From the NCBI RefSeq assembly GCF_027497235.1, contig NZ_CP114902.1:2121501-2185500 (forward strand): 64,000 nucleotides of DNA. The letters run 5' to 3'. The position numbers were made by a program, and so were the translations under genes. Shown in pieces: positions 26,163 to 34,544 of this stretch (its first letter is position 1; each line of letters starts with the position of its first letter). This DNA comes from Micromonospora sp. WMMD1128. Its GTDB lineage: Bacteria > Actinomycetota > Actinomycetes > Mycobacteriales > Micromonosporaceae. A model generated the notes under the pieces. It ran no database searches. It was not told the DNA's origin and worked only from the letters and a program-made list of their open reading frames with translations.

Positions 26163-26697
26163 GGCGACAACTGCAACTCATCCGGGACAGCTCCAGCCCG
26201 CTCGGCCGCAGGTGCAGATAGACCGCGACGACCATCGGCAGGAACACCGCCGCGTTGTAGAACAGGTGCAGCTCCACCCGCGGAAAGGCCAACTGGACGA
26301 GGCTCGTGGGCACCGCCCGGCCGAGCAGGTAGGCCCCGCTGAGCGCCTGCACCAGGAGCAGCAGATGTTCGAGGTGATGCCAGATCTGGATGCCGAGGGC
26401 GACGTTCCACCAGGTTCGCGAACGACCCACGAATCCGTGCCGCAACATCCAGAAGCCGACCAGCATCACGAGCGCGTAGCCGTAGTGCAGCCACTCCTGC
26501 TCGACCAGCCAGGGGAACGGCATCCCGAGCAGGCCGCGGGCCTGCGGGCGCGGCCAACCCAGCACCCAGATCTGCACGGCCTGCACGATGTGCTCGGCCC
26601 AGTGCCCCACCACCACGAGCATGAAGACGTTCAGCGCGGCGCGGTGCCGGGTGCCGTTGAGCCGGCCGCTTGTCGCGGTCCGGGTCGAAACAGCCAT
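26143..26697 (-). CDS. His-rich integral membrane protein of unknown function
   Basis: The 184-residue protein has four or five hydrophobic helices with paired histidines in or near them: GHWAEH, EWLHYGY, WHHLEHLL and VELHLFYN. Such pairs are typical of heme- or di-iron-binding membrane proteins, but I do not recognise the family. ATG 26697 has GGGAGGAAAG upstream. It lies between the flavin reductase and the CopC-domain gene in the warhead operon, so it may support a redox step or transport. Confidence 0.72.
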   Translation of the reverse strand: MAVSTRTATSGRLNGTRHRAALNVFMLVVVGHWAEHIVQAVQIWVLGWPRPQARGLLGMPFPWLVEQEWLHYGYALVMLVGFWMLRHGFVGRSRTWWNVALGIQIWHHLEHLLLLVQALSGAYLLGRAVPTSLVQLAFPRVELHLFYNAAVFLPMVVAVYLHLRPSGLELSRMSCSCRHVARAA

Positions 26698-26728
26698 CTT
26701 TCCTCCCTGGAATCGTGGACGGATGTGC

Positions 26729-27328
26729 TCAACCGGACGCGGTCGTCCGGCCCGCCGGCACGCCGACGGCCGGCCGCGGGCCGTCGGCCACGGGTAACCG
26801 GCCGAAGTGGCCGCCGAAGAAGACCAGGGCCGCCGGCGCGCCGGCCCGGTGGGCGGAGAGGATCCGCCCGACGACGATGACGTGGTCGCCACCGTCGTAC
26901 GCCCGCCAGAGCCGGCACTCGAGCCAGGCCAACGCCCCGGCCAGCAGGGGCGCGCCGGTGACCGGCCCCGCCCGCCAGTTCACGCCGGCGAACTGGGCCG
27001 CCCCGGTCGGCCGGCGCGGATCGGCGAAGTATCGGGCCAGGTGCTCCTGGTCGGCGTCGAGCACGCTCACCGCGAAGCACCGCCGGCTGGACAGCCGGGC
27101 GTACATCGTGGTGTCCCGGCCGACGCAGACCAGAGCCAGCGGCGGGTCCAACGAGACGGACGCGAACGAGTTGGCGGTCATCCCGTGCGGCGCCGGGCCG
27201 GCCACCGTGACGACGGTGACCCCGGTGGCGAACGCCCCGAACAGTGCCCGCAGCGCGCCGGGCTCGGTCACCGAGACGGTGTCCGACGCGTCCCCGGCCG
27301 GGGACGGAAGCGGTGGGCGGTCAGCCAT
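26729..27328 (-). CDS. Flavin reductase of a two-component monooxygenase (SgcE6-like)
   Basis: The 199-residue product is a flavin-reductase-like FMN/FAD-binding protein: LFGAFATGVTVVTV, ANSFASVSLDPPLALVCV and the C-terminal FFGGHFGRL. In enediyne clusters (SgcE6) this family supplies reduced flavin to a separate hydroxylase or halogenase. No flavin-dependent oxygenase is visible in the window, so its partner is outside or unrecognised. The ATG at 27328 overlaps the thioesterase stop by 8 bases, with no clear Shine-Dalgarno, implying translational coupling. Confidence 0.9.
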   Translation of the reverse strand: MADRPPLPSPAGDASDTVSVTEPGALRALFGAFATGVTVVTVAGPAPHGMTANSFASVSLDPPLALVCVGRDTTMYARLSSRRCFAVSVLDADQEHLARYFADPRRPTGAAQFAGVNWRAGPVTGAPLLAGALAWLECRLWRAYDGGDHVIVVGRILSAHRAGAPAALVFFGGHFGRLPVADGPRPAVGVPAGRTTASG

Positions 27329-27764
27329 GGCGGCCCGCCGCCGTCGGGTCGAGGTACGGGGTCAGCGCCCGGACCAGGGCGGCCGGCACCCGGGTCGGCA
27401 CGGCCCGCCCGTCCACCGACCGCATGCACGCGACGCGCTGCCGTCCCCGGGCGACCAGGGACCCGTCGGCGTCGCGCAGGTAGTCGAAGCTCATCTCCAC
27501 CTGGGTCTGGGTCATCTCGGCCAGTCCCATCCGGACCGTCAGCTCGTCGAAGGCCGTCAGCTCGGCGAAGAACTCGCAGTCGACGCGGAGGGTGAACAAC
27601 CGCAGGTCCTCCCGCAACTCGGCGAGCACCTCCGGGGCCCGTTCGCGCAGGAACATCTCCCGGCAGCGGCCCTGCCACCGCAGATAGTTGACGTAGTAGA
27701 CGTTGCCGACCAGGTTGGTCTCCTCGAACCCGATCACGTGCCGGTAGCTCCACACCTCGCTCAT
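27321..27764 (-). CDS. Enediyne hot-dog thioesterase (SgcE10/CalE7/DynE7 type)
   Basis: The 147-residue enzyme is the type II thioesterase always found with enediyne synthases. Conserved blocks are IGFEETNLVGNVYYVNYLRWQG near residues 11-32, CEFFAELTAFDELTVRM, and QVEMSFDY. It is a 4-hydroxybenzoyl-CoA-thioesterase-like hot-dog protein and releases the polyene from the synthase's carrier domain. The ATG at 27764 overlaps the synthase stop by four bases and has GGAGGAGGG upstream within the synthase gene. Confidence 0.96.
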   Translation of the reverse strand: MSEVWSYRHVIGFEETNLVGNVYYVNYLRWQGRCREMFLRERAPEVLAELREDLRLFTLRVDCEFFAELTAFDELTVRMGLAEMTQTQVEMSFDYLRDADGSLVARGRQRVACMRSVDGRAVPTRVPAALVRALTPYLDPTAAGRHG

Positions 27765-30700
27765 CCGCAGGCCCTCCTCCCGGTCGCAACCGCCAGCACC
27801 ACCGGCTCGACCCGGTCGCGCACCGCCGCGACGAGCGTGGCCACCCGCAGCTCCCCGCAGGTGAGCACCGTCCAGCCGGGCGCGGGGGCCGGCGGCCCCA
27901 GAGCCAGCGGCGCGGTGGGCGGTTGGCCCGCCTTCTGCAGGCACTCCACGGCGCACCACACCCGGGTGTACGCGGCGGCGCGGTCCCCGGTCTCCGCGGC
28001 GATCAGCTCGGCCAGCGGCAGGTGTGGGCCGAGCAGGTCGCGCCAGGCCGCCGCCGGCCGCTCCGTCACCGCCTCCAGATCACAGGCGACCGGGTACGCG
28101 TCGGCGACGACCAGGCTCATCCCCGGCTGGTGCGAGGCCGACACCACCGGACCACCGGCGATCTCCGGCCGACCGTCCGGGCGGTGGTCGAGGCGTACCG
28201 GCCGGCCCAGCGCCCGGCTCAACGCGGTCGCGGTGACCGCGCGACGTCCGGCCAGGTCCAGCCGCGTGCCGTGCGGCTCCACCACCACCGGCAGGTCGAC
28301 GCCGAGCACCTCCGGCAACCGCCGGGTCAGGTACGGCCCGAGCAGCGCCGGCGTCCACGGTGCCGCCGGGTTCCGCCGGCCCACCGCCCGGAGCCGCAGT
28401 CCCCGCCAGCGCTCCACCACGGTGCCGGAGACGGTCCGCACCGTCACGTCGTAGACGTACGTGTCGCCGGTGTGCTCGCGTTCGGCGGCGGTGAACCGGA
28501 CCTCCTCGCTGGCGGCGAGCTTCGGCCCGGCCGGCTCGATCCGGTCCACGCCAACCGGCAGCAGGGTGGCGTCCGGAACGCACACCTGGAGGCCGTGCAT
28601 GAACGCGTCGCGCGCCCCGGGGTCGCCCAGCACCAGCGCGGTGGGCAGGGCGGGATGGAACCAGCCCACGTCGTCGGTGGTCGACACGTCCGCCTCGGCG
28701 TGCCGAGCCACCACCCGCCGGTAGCGCAGCAGGCGCCGGAAGCGGCCCTGTTGGAAGAGCACGTCGTGGTAGAGCTCGCGGGCCGGGTCCAGGGACACCG
28801 GCGGTGGGTCGCCGGCGAGCGGTTCCGGATCGTCGGCGCTGGCGTCGACCGGACCGAAGGAGAGCGTGGCCCGGAAGTGGTCGGCGGCGAATCCGGTCTC
28901 CGCGCTGCGCAGCGCCACCTCGACCCGTCCCTCGGCGGAGGCCAGGGCGGCGATCCGGACGGTGGTGGAGCCGCCCGGCGGCACCACGACCGGGCGGGTG
29001 AACTCGGCGTCGTGGACCACCGGCACGCCGGAGGCGCCGATGAGCGCGGTGGCGACCTGCGCCATCGCCTCCAACCCGAACACCGCCGGGAAGAGCAGGG
29101 AGCCGTCGAGGCGGTGGTCTTCGAGGTAGCGGTCGGCGGCGGCGGACAGGTCGACCTCGGTGACCAGTTCGACGCCGTCGTAGTGCACGATCGGCCGTTC
29201 CAGGAACCGCAGCAGCGGCAGCTCCCGGTGGTCGTACCCGAGGGTGTCGAGGTTGCCGGTCCGGCCGGCGACCACCACCGCGGCCGGTGGGTCCGGCTCG
29301 GCCAGCACCTCGCGCAACAGCCGTACCCCCTGGTCCGGCGTGATCGGGGTGACGCCGGCCCGGGCGAGGGACTCGACCACGGCCAGCCGTTCGCCCATGC
29401 CGACGCCCGACCACACGGACCACTCCAGACAGATCGCCCGGCAGCCGGGGTGCCGCCGTCCCACCTCGGCGGTCAGCTCCGCGAGCCAGTCGTTGGCGAG
29501 CGCGTAGTGCCCCTCACCGGGCAGACCGGCCCGGCCGATGATGCTGCCGAACGTGACGAGCAGCCGCAGCCGTGCCGGGTCGACGGCGTCCAGCACGGCC
29601 CGCAGGCCGTCCACCTTCGGGGCCAGGGTGCGGTGCAGCGTGGGCAGGTCGAGCGCGGCCAGGGCGGCCGGCTCGTTGCGTCCCGCCCCGTGCAGCACCG
29701 CCGTCACCGGGCCGAGGACCCGGGTCACCTCGGACACCGCGGCCCGCACCGCCGCGCGGTCGGTGACGTCCGCCCGGACGTAGTGCACGGCGGTGCCGGC
29801 CGCGCGCAGCCGGTCCAGGTTCGCCGCCAGCTCCACGTCCCGGTCGGGGTCGGCCCGCCCCAGCACGGCCACCCGTACGCCGGTGTCGGCCGCCAGCGCC
29901 GCCGCGCACTCGGCGGTGATGCCCCGGCCGCCGCCGCTGACCAGCAACACGTCCTCGGCGTGCAACGGTGGCCCGGCCGGCGGGGCGCCGCCGGTCGGTC
30001 GCCGCAGCAGCGGCACCCGTCGGGTCCCGTCGGCGTCGTAACGCGCCTCGGTGAAGCCCTCGGTGCCGGCCACCTCGGCGACCACCCGGGTCACCGGGTC
30101 ACCGTCGGCGGGCAGGTCGACCACCGTGGTGAGCAGCCCGGGGCGCTCCAACCGGGCGGTCCGGGCGAGCGCGGCCACGCCCCGGCCGCGCTGGACGACG
30201 ACCAGGCGCGCGCCGTCCGGCCCGGTGACCGCGGCCTGCACCGCCGCCAGGGCCAGCGGCAGCTCCGCGACGGTGGCCTCCCCGGGCAGGCAGAGCAGCA
30301 CCCCCGGGCCCAGCTCGGCGCGCTCCAGCGCGTCCCGCAGGGCCGCCGCGAACGGGTGGTCGGGGGCGGCGTGCAGCCGCCACGCACCCGACCGGCGGGG
30401 GGCCACCCGGGGCGGCAGCGGCCGGGCGACGAGCGCGACACGGAACGGCCGGACCCAGGGCGCGACGCCCATCACCTCGGTCGGCTGCCGCCGGTCGGGT
30501 TCGGTGCCGGCCAGGGCGCGCAGGGTGTCGGCCAGTTGCCCGACGGTGGCGGTGGCGAAGGTGGTCGGCGCCGTCACGGCCGCCAGTCCCAGCTCCCGCG
30601 CGGCCTCGTTGACCAGTTGTCCGATGGCGATGGAGCTGAGGTGCAGCCCGTCCAGCAGCCGGGTGCCGGCGGTGACGCTCTCCAGTGGCAGTTCCGCCCG

Positions 30701-33520
30701 CCGCGCGGCGAGCCGGCGCAGCACGTCGACCGCTTCCCCGCCACCGCCCGCCGGGGTCGTGGCCGGTTCGGCGGCCGGGGCGGCGGGCGCGGCCGGGACC
30801 GCAAGCTCCGGCGCGGTCTCGCACGGGTTGGTGAAGAACGTGGGTTCGGCGGCTGGGTCGAACGGGCGTACCAGCCGGCCGGCGAAGAGCCGGTCGAGGC
30901 GCACCGGGGCGCCCACCGCCCAGGCCGCGCCGACCGCGGCCACCAGCCCGGCGAGCGAAGAGCCGTCGGTGTCCACCGCGATCGCCGGCACCTCGGCCAG
31001 GTCGCCCGCCATCCGGCTGAGCACCCGTCCCGGTCCCACCTCGACGAAGAGGTCGACGCCGGTGCCGGCGGCGGCCCGGACCGCGTCGGCGAAGCGGACC
31101 GGCCCGGTCACCTGGCGGCGCAGCAGGTCGTGGACGTCCACACCGGCCGGCAGCGGGCCGCCGGTCACCGTGGAGGCGACCGCCCGGTGCGGCGCGGCGA
31201 ACGGCACGTCGGCCAGCCAGGCGGCGAACTCCCGTTCCGCCGGGCGCATGAGCGGCGAGTGGAAGGCGTGCGACACGGCCAGCTCGGCCCACTCCAGACC
31301 GCGGACGCCGGCCACCGCGCAGACGCGGCGGACCGCGTCGAGCGGGCCGGAGACGACCGTCTGCCGGGGACCGTTGTGACCGGCGATCACGACCGGCTCG
31401 GCGCCGATCAGCCCACCGACGACCGTGGCGTCGGCGGCGATGCCGGCCATCGTGCCCGGCTCCGCGCAGCGGGCCATGGCCGCCCCTCGGGCCGCGGCGA
31501 TCCGCAGCAGGGTGGCCGCGTCGGTGCAGCCCGCCCAGTGCAGCGCGGTCAACTCGCCGAGGCTGTGCCCGACCGCGACGGTGGCGGTCACGCCGAGCTC
31601 GTCCAGCACCCGCAGGGCCGCCAGCGACCCGGTGACGACGCGCGGCTGGGCCACCTCGGTGCGTACCCCGTCGGCGTCCGCCCGCAGGCCCGCGGTCCGA
31701 TACACCTCGTCCGCGGTGGCGAACCGGCGCCGCAACGCCCCACCGCGGGTACTCCGCCCGGAGCCCTGCCCGGGAAACAGGAAGCCGATCCGGCCCGGCC
31801 CGGTGACCCGGCGCAGGAACACCCCGTCGGAGGTCAGCTCGTCGCGTCCGGCGTCGAGCGCGTCCGCGACCGGGCCGAGTCGCCGCTCGACCTCCTCCGG
31901 GCCGGCGCCCACCACCGCGAGCCGGTACGCCCGCCCGGTCACCCGTTCCCGCAGCGAGGCGGCGAGGTCGGTCAGCTCGCCGTACGACAGCCGGGCGACG
32001 AGCGGGCGCAGCTCCCGTACCCGGTCGCGCAGTTCGTCGGGCCGGTCGGCGTCCAGCAGCAGCAGCTCCGCGTCCTGCGCGGCCCGGCCCAACCGGGTGA
32101 TCCGCTCGACCTGGGCCCGGGGCGCCGGAGTCGACCCGCCTTCCAGCACCACGTGGGTGTTGATCCCGCCGAAGCCCATCGCGGTGACGCCCGCGCGCGG
32201 CGGCGCGCCGTCGGGCCAGGGCTCGGCGGCCGGGACCATCCGCAGGGCGGGCCGTCCGGTGGTGAACTCCGGGTGCGGCTCGACGCAGCCGGCGGTGGGC
32301 GGCACCACCCGGTGGTGCACCGCGAGCGCGGCCTTGATCAGGCCGGCCACCCCGGCGGCGGCCTTGGTGTGCCCGATGAGCGCCTTGATCGAGCTGATCG
32401 CGGCCGCCGGGCCGGCCGGATCGGCGTCCCGGCGGGCGGCGCCCAACGCGCGCAGTTCGGTGGCGTCACCGACCGCGGTGCCGGTGCCGTGCCCCTCGAA
32501 GACGGGCACGGTGTCGACGCCGAACCCGGCCCGCCGGTACGCCCGGTCCAGGGCCAGCCGGTAACCGGCGACCTCGGGCCGGGTCATGCCGCCCCGGCCG
32601 TCGGACGAGACACCCCAGCCGGCGACCGTGGCGTAGATCCGCCGGCCGGCCGCCACCGCGTCCCGCTGGCGCATCAGCACCACCATGCCGCAGCCCTCGC
32701 CCGGCCAGAAGCCCTGGGACTGCCGGTCGTACACCCGCATCTCGTGCCGGGCCAGCGCACCGGTCTTGGCGAAGCCGACGATCTCGAACGGGTCGATCGA
32801 CAGGTCGACGCCGCCGGCCACCGCGACGTCGACGTCACCCTCGGCGAGGCTGCGACACGCCGTCACCACCGACAGCAGCGACGACGAGCAGGCGCCGTCC
32901 ACCGTGTACCCGCCGCCGCCGAGGTCGAAGTGGTTGCAGATCCGGCCCGCGATCGTGTTCGACAGCGACCCGGCCAGGGTGTCCTCGTCGACCGGCGGGA
33001 ACGGCGCCTTGTACGCCGCTTCCAGCCCGTCCAGGAAGGTGCCGAGCCGTTCGGTCGACCATCCCTGCTCGCGCAGCGCCGACCCGACCACGCGACGCAC
33101 GTACGGCCAGCGCAGCCGCAGCACGTTGGCGCGGGTGAACTCGCCGGTCAGGGTGTTGCCGACCACCACCGCGGTGCGTTCGCGCGGCAGCCCCGCCCCG
33201 TCCGGGAAACCGGCGTCCGCCAGGGCCTGCGCGGCCACGTCCAGGGCCAGCCAGTGGGTCAGGTCGGTGGCGCGGAACGTGCTGCCGGCGACCCGGAACG
33301 CCAGCCGGTCGAACGCGTACCCGTCGATGACCGCGGCGGTGCGTGCGTAGGTGCGGTCCGGGACGGTCGGGTCGGGGTCCCAGTAGTCGTCCGGGCGCAA
33401 CCGCCCGGCGGGTATCCGGCGGAACGCCCGCCGTCCCGTGACGGCGTTCTCCCACAGTTCGGTGGTGGACCGGGCGTCGGGGAAGCGGCAGCTCATCCCG
33501 ACGATGGCAAGGTTGTCCAT
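27761..33520 (-). CDS. pksE: Iterative enediyne polyketide synthase (PKSE)
   Basis: The 1919-residue protein has the enediyne synthase order. KS covers about 1-460 with Cys211 (DGACSSSL), His344 (EGHGTG) and His384 (IGHTKA). The AT-like domain covers about 575-890 with Ser653 in GHSLG and HAFHS at 751-755. ACP is around 930-1000 with Ser963 in LHLSSI as the likely pantetheine site. KR has GGGRGI near 1197, Ser1326 and Tyr1339. DH has His1469 (YLEDHRLDGSLLFPAV). A C-terminal PPTase domain contains WCAVECLQKAG. The family builds a linear polyene from acetyl/malonyl units. ATG 33520 follows GAGGAGA. Confidence 0.98.
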   Translation of the reverse strand: MDNLAIVGMSCRFPDARSTTELWENAVTGRRAFRRIPAGRLRPDDYWDPDPTVPDRTYARTAAVIDGYAFDRLAFRVAGSTFRATDLTHWLALDVAAQALADAGFPDGAGLPRERTAVVVGNTLTGEFTRANVLRLRWPYVRRVVGSALREQGWSTERLGTFLDGLEAAYKAPFPPVDEDTLAGSLSNTIAGRICNHFDLGGGGYTVDGACSSSLLSVVTACRSLAEGDVDVAVAGGVDLSIDPFEIVGFAKTGALARHEMRVYDRQSQGFWPGEGCGMVVLMRQRDAVAAGRRIYATVAGWGVSSDGRGGMTRPEVAGYRLALDRAYRRAGFGVDTVPVFEGHGTGTAVGDATELRALGAARRDADPAGPAAAISSIKALIGHTKAAAGVAGLIKAALAVHHRVVPPTAGCVEPHPEFTTGRPALRMVPAAEPWPDGAPPRAGVTAMGFGGINTHVVLEGGSTPAPRAQVERITRLGRAAQDAELLLLDADRPDELRDRVRELRPLVARLSYGELTDLAASLRERVTGRAYRLAVVGAGPEEVERRLGPVADALDAGRDELTSDGVFLRRVTGPGRIGFLFPGQGSGRSTRGGALRRRFATADEVYRTAGLRADADGVRTEVAQPRVVTGSLAALRVLDELGVTATVAVGHSLGELTALHWAGCTDAATLLRIAAARGAAMARCAEPGTMAGIAADATVVGGLIGAEPVVIAGHNGPRQTVVSGPLDAVRRVCAVAGVRGLEWAELAVSHAFHSPLMRPAEREFAAWLADVPFAAPHRAVASTVTGGPLPAGVDVHDLLRRQVTGPVRFADAVRAAAGTGVDLFVEVGPGRVLSRMAGDLAEVPAIAVDTDGSSLAGLVAAVGAAWAVGAPVRLDRLFAGRLVRPFDPAAEPTFFTNPCETAPELAVPAAPAAPAAEPATTPAGGGGEAVDVLRRLAARRAELPLESVTAGTRLLDGLHLSSIAIGQLVNEAARELGLAAVTAPTTFATATVGQLADTLRALAGTEPDRRQPTEVMGVAPWVRPFRVALVARPLPPRVAPRRSGAWRLHAAPDHPFAAALRDALERAELGPGVLLCLPGEATVAELPLALAAVQAAVTGPDGARLVVVQRGRGVAALARTARLERPGLLTTVVDLPADGDPVTRVVAEVAGTEGFTEARYDADGTRRVPLLRRPTGGAPPAGPPLHAEDVLLVSGGGRGITAECAAALAADTGVRVAVLGRADPDRDVELAANLDRLRAAGTAVHYVRADVTDRAAVRAAVSEVTRVLGPVTAVLHGAGRNEPAALAALDLPTLHRTLAPKVDGLRAVLDAVDPARLRLLVTFGSIIGRAGLPGEGHYALANDWLAELTAEVGRRHPGCRAICLEWSVWSGVGMGERLAVVESLARAGVTPITPDQGVRLLREVLAEPDPPAAVVVAGRTGNLDTLGYDHRELPLLRFLERPIVHYDGVELVTEVDLSAAADRYLEDHRLDGSLLFPAVFGLEAMAQVATALIGASGVPVVHDAEFTRPVVVPPGGSTTVRIAALASAEGRVEVALRSAETGFAADHFRATLSFGPVDASADDPEPLAGDPPPVSLDPARELYHDVLFQQGRFRRLLRYRRVVARHAEADVSTTDDVGWFHPALPTALVLGDPGARDAFMHGLQVCVPDATLLPVGVDRIEPAGPKLAASEEVRFTAAEREHTGDTYVYDVTVRTVSGTVVERWRGLRLRAVGRRNPAAPWTPALLGPYLTRRLPEVLGVDLPVVVEPHGTRLDLAGRRAVTATALSRALGRPVRLDHRPDGRPEIAGGPVVSASHQPGMSLVVADAYPVACDLEAVTERPAAAWRDLLGPHLPLAELIAAETGDRAAAYTRVWCAVECLQKAGQPPTAPLALGPPAPAPGWTVLTCGELRVATLVAAVRDRVEPVVLAVATGRRACG

Positions 33521-33560
33521 GCGCTCTCCTCGACGTGTGGCGCCCGGCGGCGCGCCGTGG

Positions 33561-34544
33561 TCAGGCGCGGGCCGCCGCCCCCTGCGGGACCCGGTCGGCC
33601 AGGGCCGGCGGGGGCACCTCCGCCACCAGCGGGGCGGTCCGGCCGGTGGCCTCCACCGCCTGGTCCCGGCGGTCGCGCCGGGACAGGTGCAACGACCAGA
33701 GGAACGCGCCCCGGACCAGGCAGACGATCGCGGTGGCGAAGAAGAGCCCGTAGACCACCGACGCGCCGGTCAGGATGCCGTAGACGACCGCGACGCCGGC
33801 GCCGAAGGCGACCTGCGAGGCCGGCCGGGACGGCGTGGTCCCCGGGTCGGTGACCATGTAGTTGGTGAACAGGACGAACGCCACCCCGGTCATGGTGGCC
33901 AGCGCGCCCGGGACGGCGGTGTCGAGGACCAGGCCGCGGAACACCGCCTGGGCGGCGAAGACGAGCAGCCAGCTGCCGATCAGCCACATGCGGCCGGTGA
34001 GCTTGGCGTTGAGCAGCGTGCCCAGGCTCACGATCACGACCACCAGCGCCCAGTCGGCCCAGCCGCTGAGATATTCGGTGAACTGGTACGGCGGGGCGAT
34101 GGAAACCCACGGGAACAGCAGCAGCACCACGCTGATGCCGAAGTTCGACGGGTTCATGAAGTGCCGCAGCCGGCCGTTGACCGGGGCACGCAGCAGCCAC
34201 TTGCCGCTGATCGCCACCATCACCGCGAACAGCGTCACCGGCATCCGGTCGTTGACGTAGAGCAGCATGTTCACCGCCAGCGCGGTGATGTGCGCCGGGT
34301 AGAGGAACTCCACCACACCGCGGACGCCCCGCCCGGTGAACCGGGGCGGCCGGCTCTCCGCCCGGGCGCCGACGACCTCCAGGCCGATCTCGGTGAGGTA
34401 CGCGGTGAGCACGGCGGCCACCGGCCAGAGCGGGGCCTGCTCGAAGCCGAGCACGGTGTAGCCGAGGACGTTGAGCGCGGTGATGGAGATCGCGAAGTTG
34501 CGCAGTGCGATGACCCGTGGGTCGCGGGCGGTCTTGCCGGTCAT
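33561..34544 (-). CDS. unbU: UnbU, integral membrane protein of the enediyne cassette
   Basis: The 327-residue polytopic protein begins DPRVIALRNFAISITALNVLGYTVLGFEQAP and includes a HFMNPSNFGISVVLLLFPWV segment resembling RnfD/NqrB-type membrane subunits. It has about nine hydrophobic segments. UnbU (SgcE5-like) is conserved in enediyne clusters; its role is not settled, with transport or redox functions proposed. ATG 34544 overlaps UnbV's stop by four bases (ATGA). The C-terminal 40 residues are charged and variable. Confidence 0.93.
   Translation of the reverse strand: MTGKTARDPRVIALRNFAISITALNVLGYTVLGFEQAPLWPVAAVLTAYLTEIGLEVVGARAESRPPRFTGRGVRGVVEFLYPAHITALAVNMLLYVNDRMPVTLFAVMVAISGKWLLRAPVNGRLRHFMNPSNFGISVVLLLFPWVSIAPPYQFTEYLSGWADWALVVVIVSLGTLLNAKLTGRMWLIGSWLLVFAAQAVFRGLVLDTAVPGALATMTGVAFVLFTNYMVTDPGTTPSRPASQVAFGAGVAVVYGILTGASVVYGLFFATAIVCLVRGAFLWSLHLSRRDRRDQAVEATGRTAPLVAEVPPPALADRVPQGAAARA

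Noticed and set aside
27923..33853. A 1976-residue open frame opposite the polyketide synthase
   Set aside because: It is the antisense of PKSE, lacks any family features, and arises because GC-rich third positions remove stop codons.
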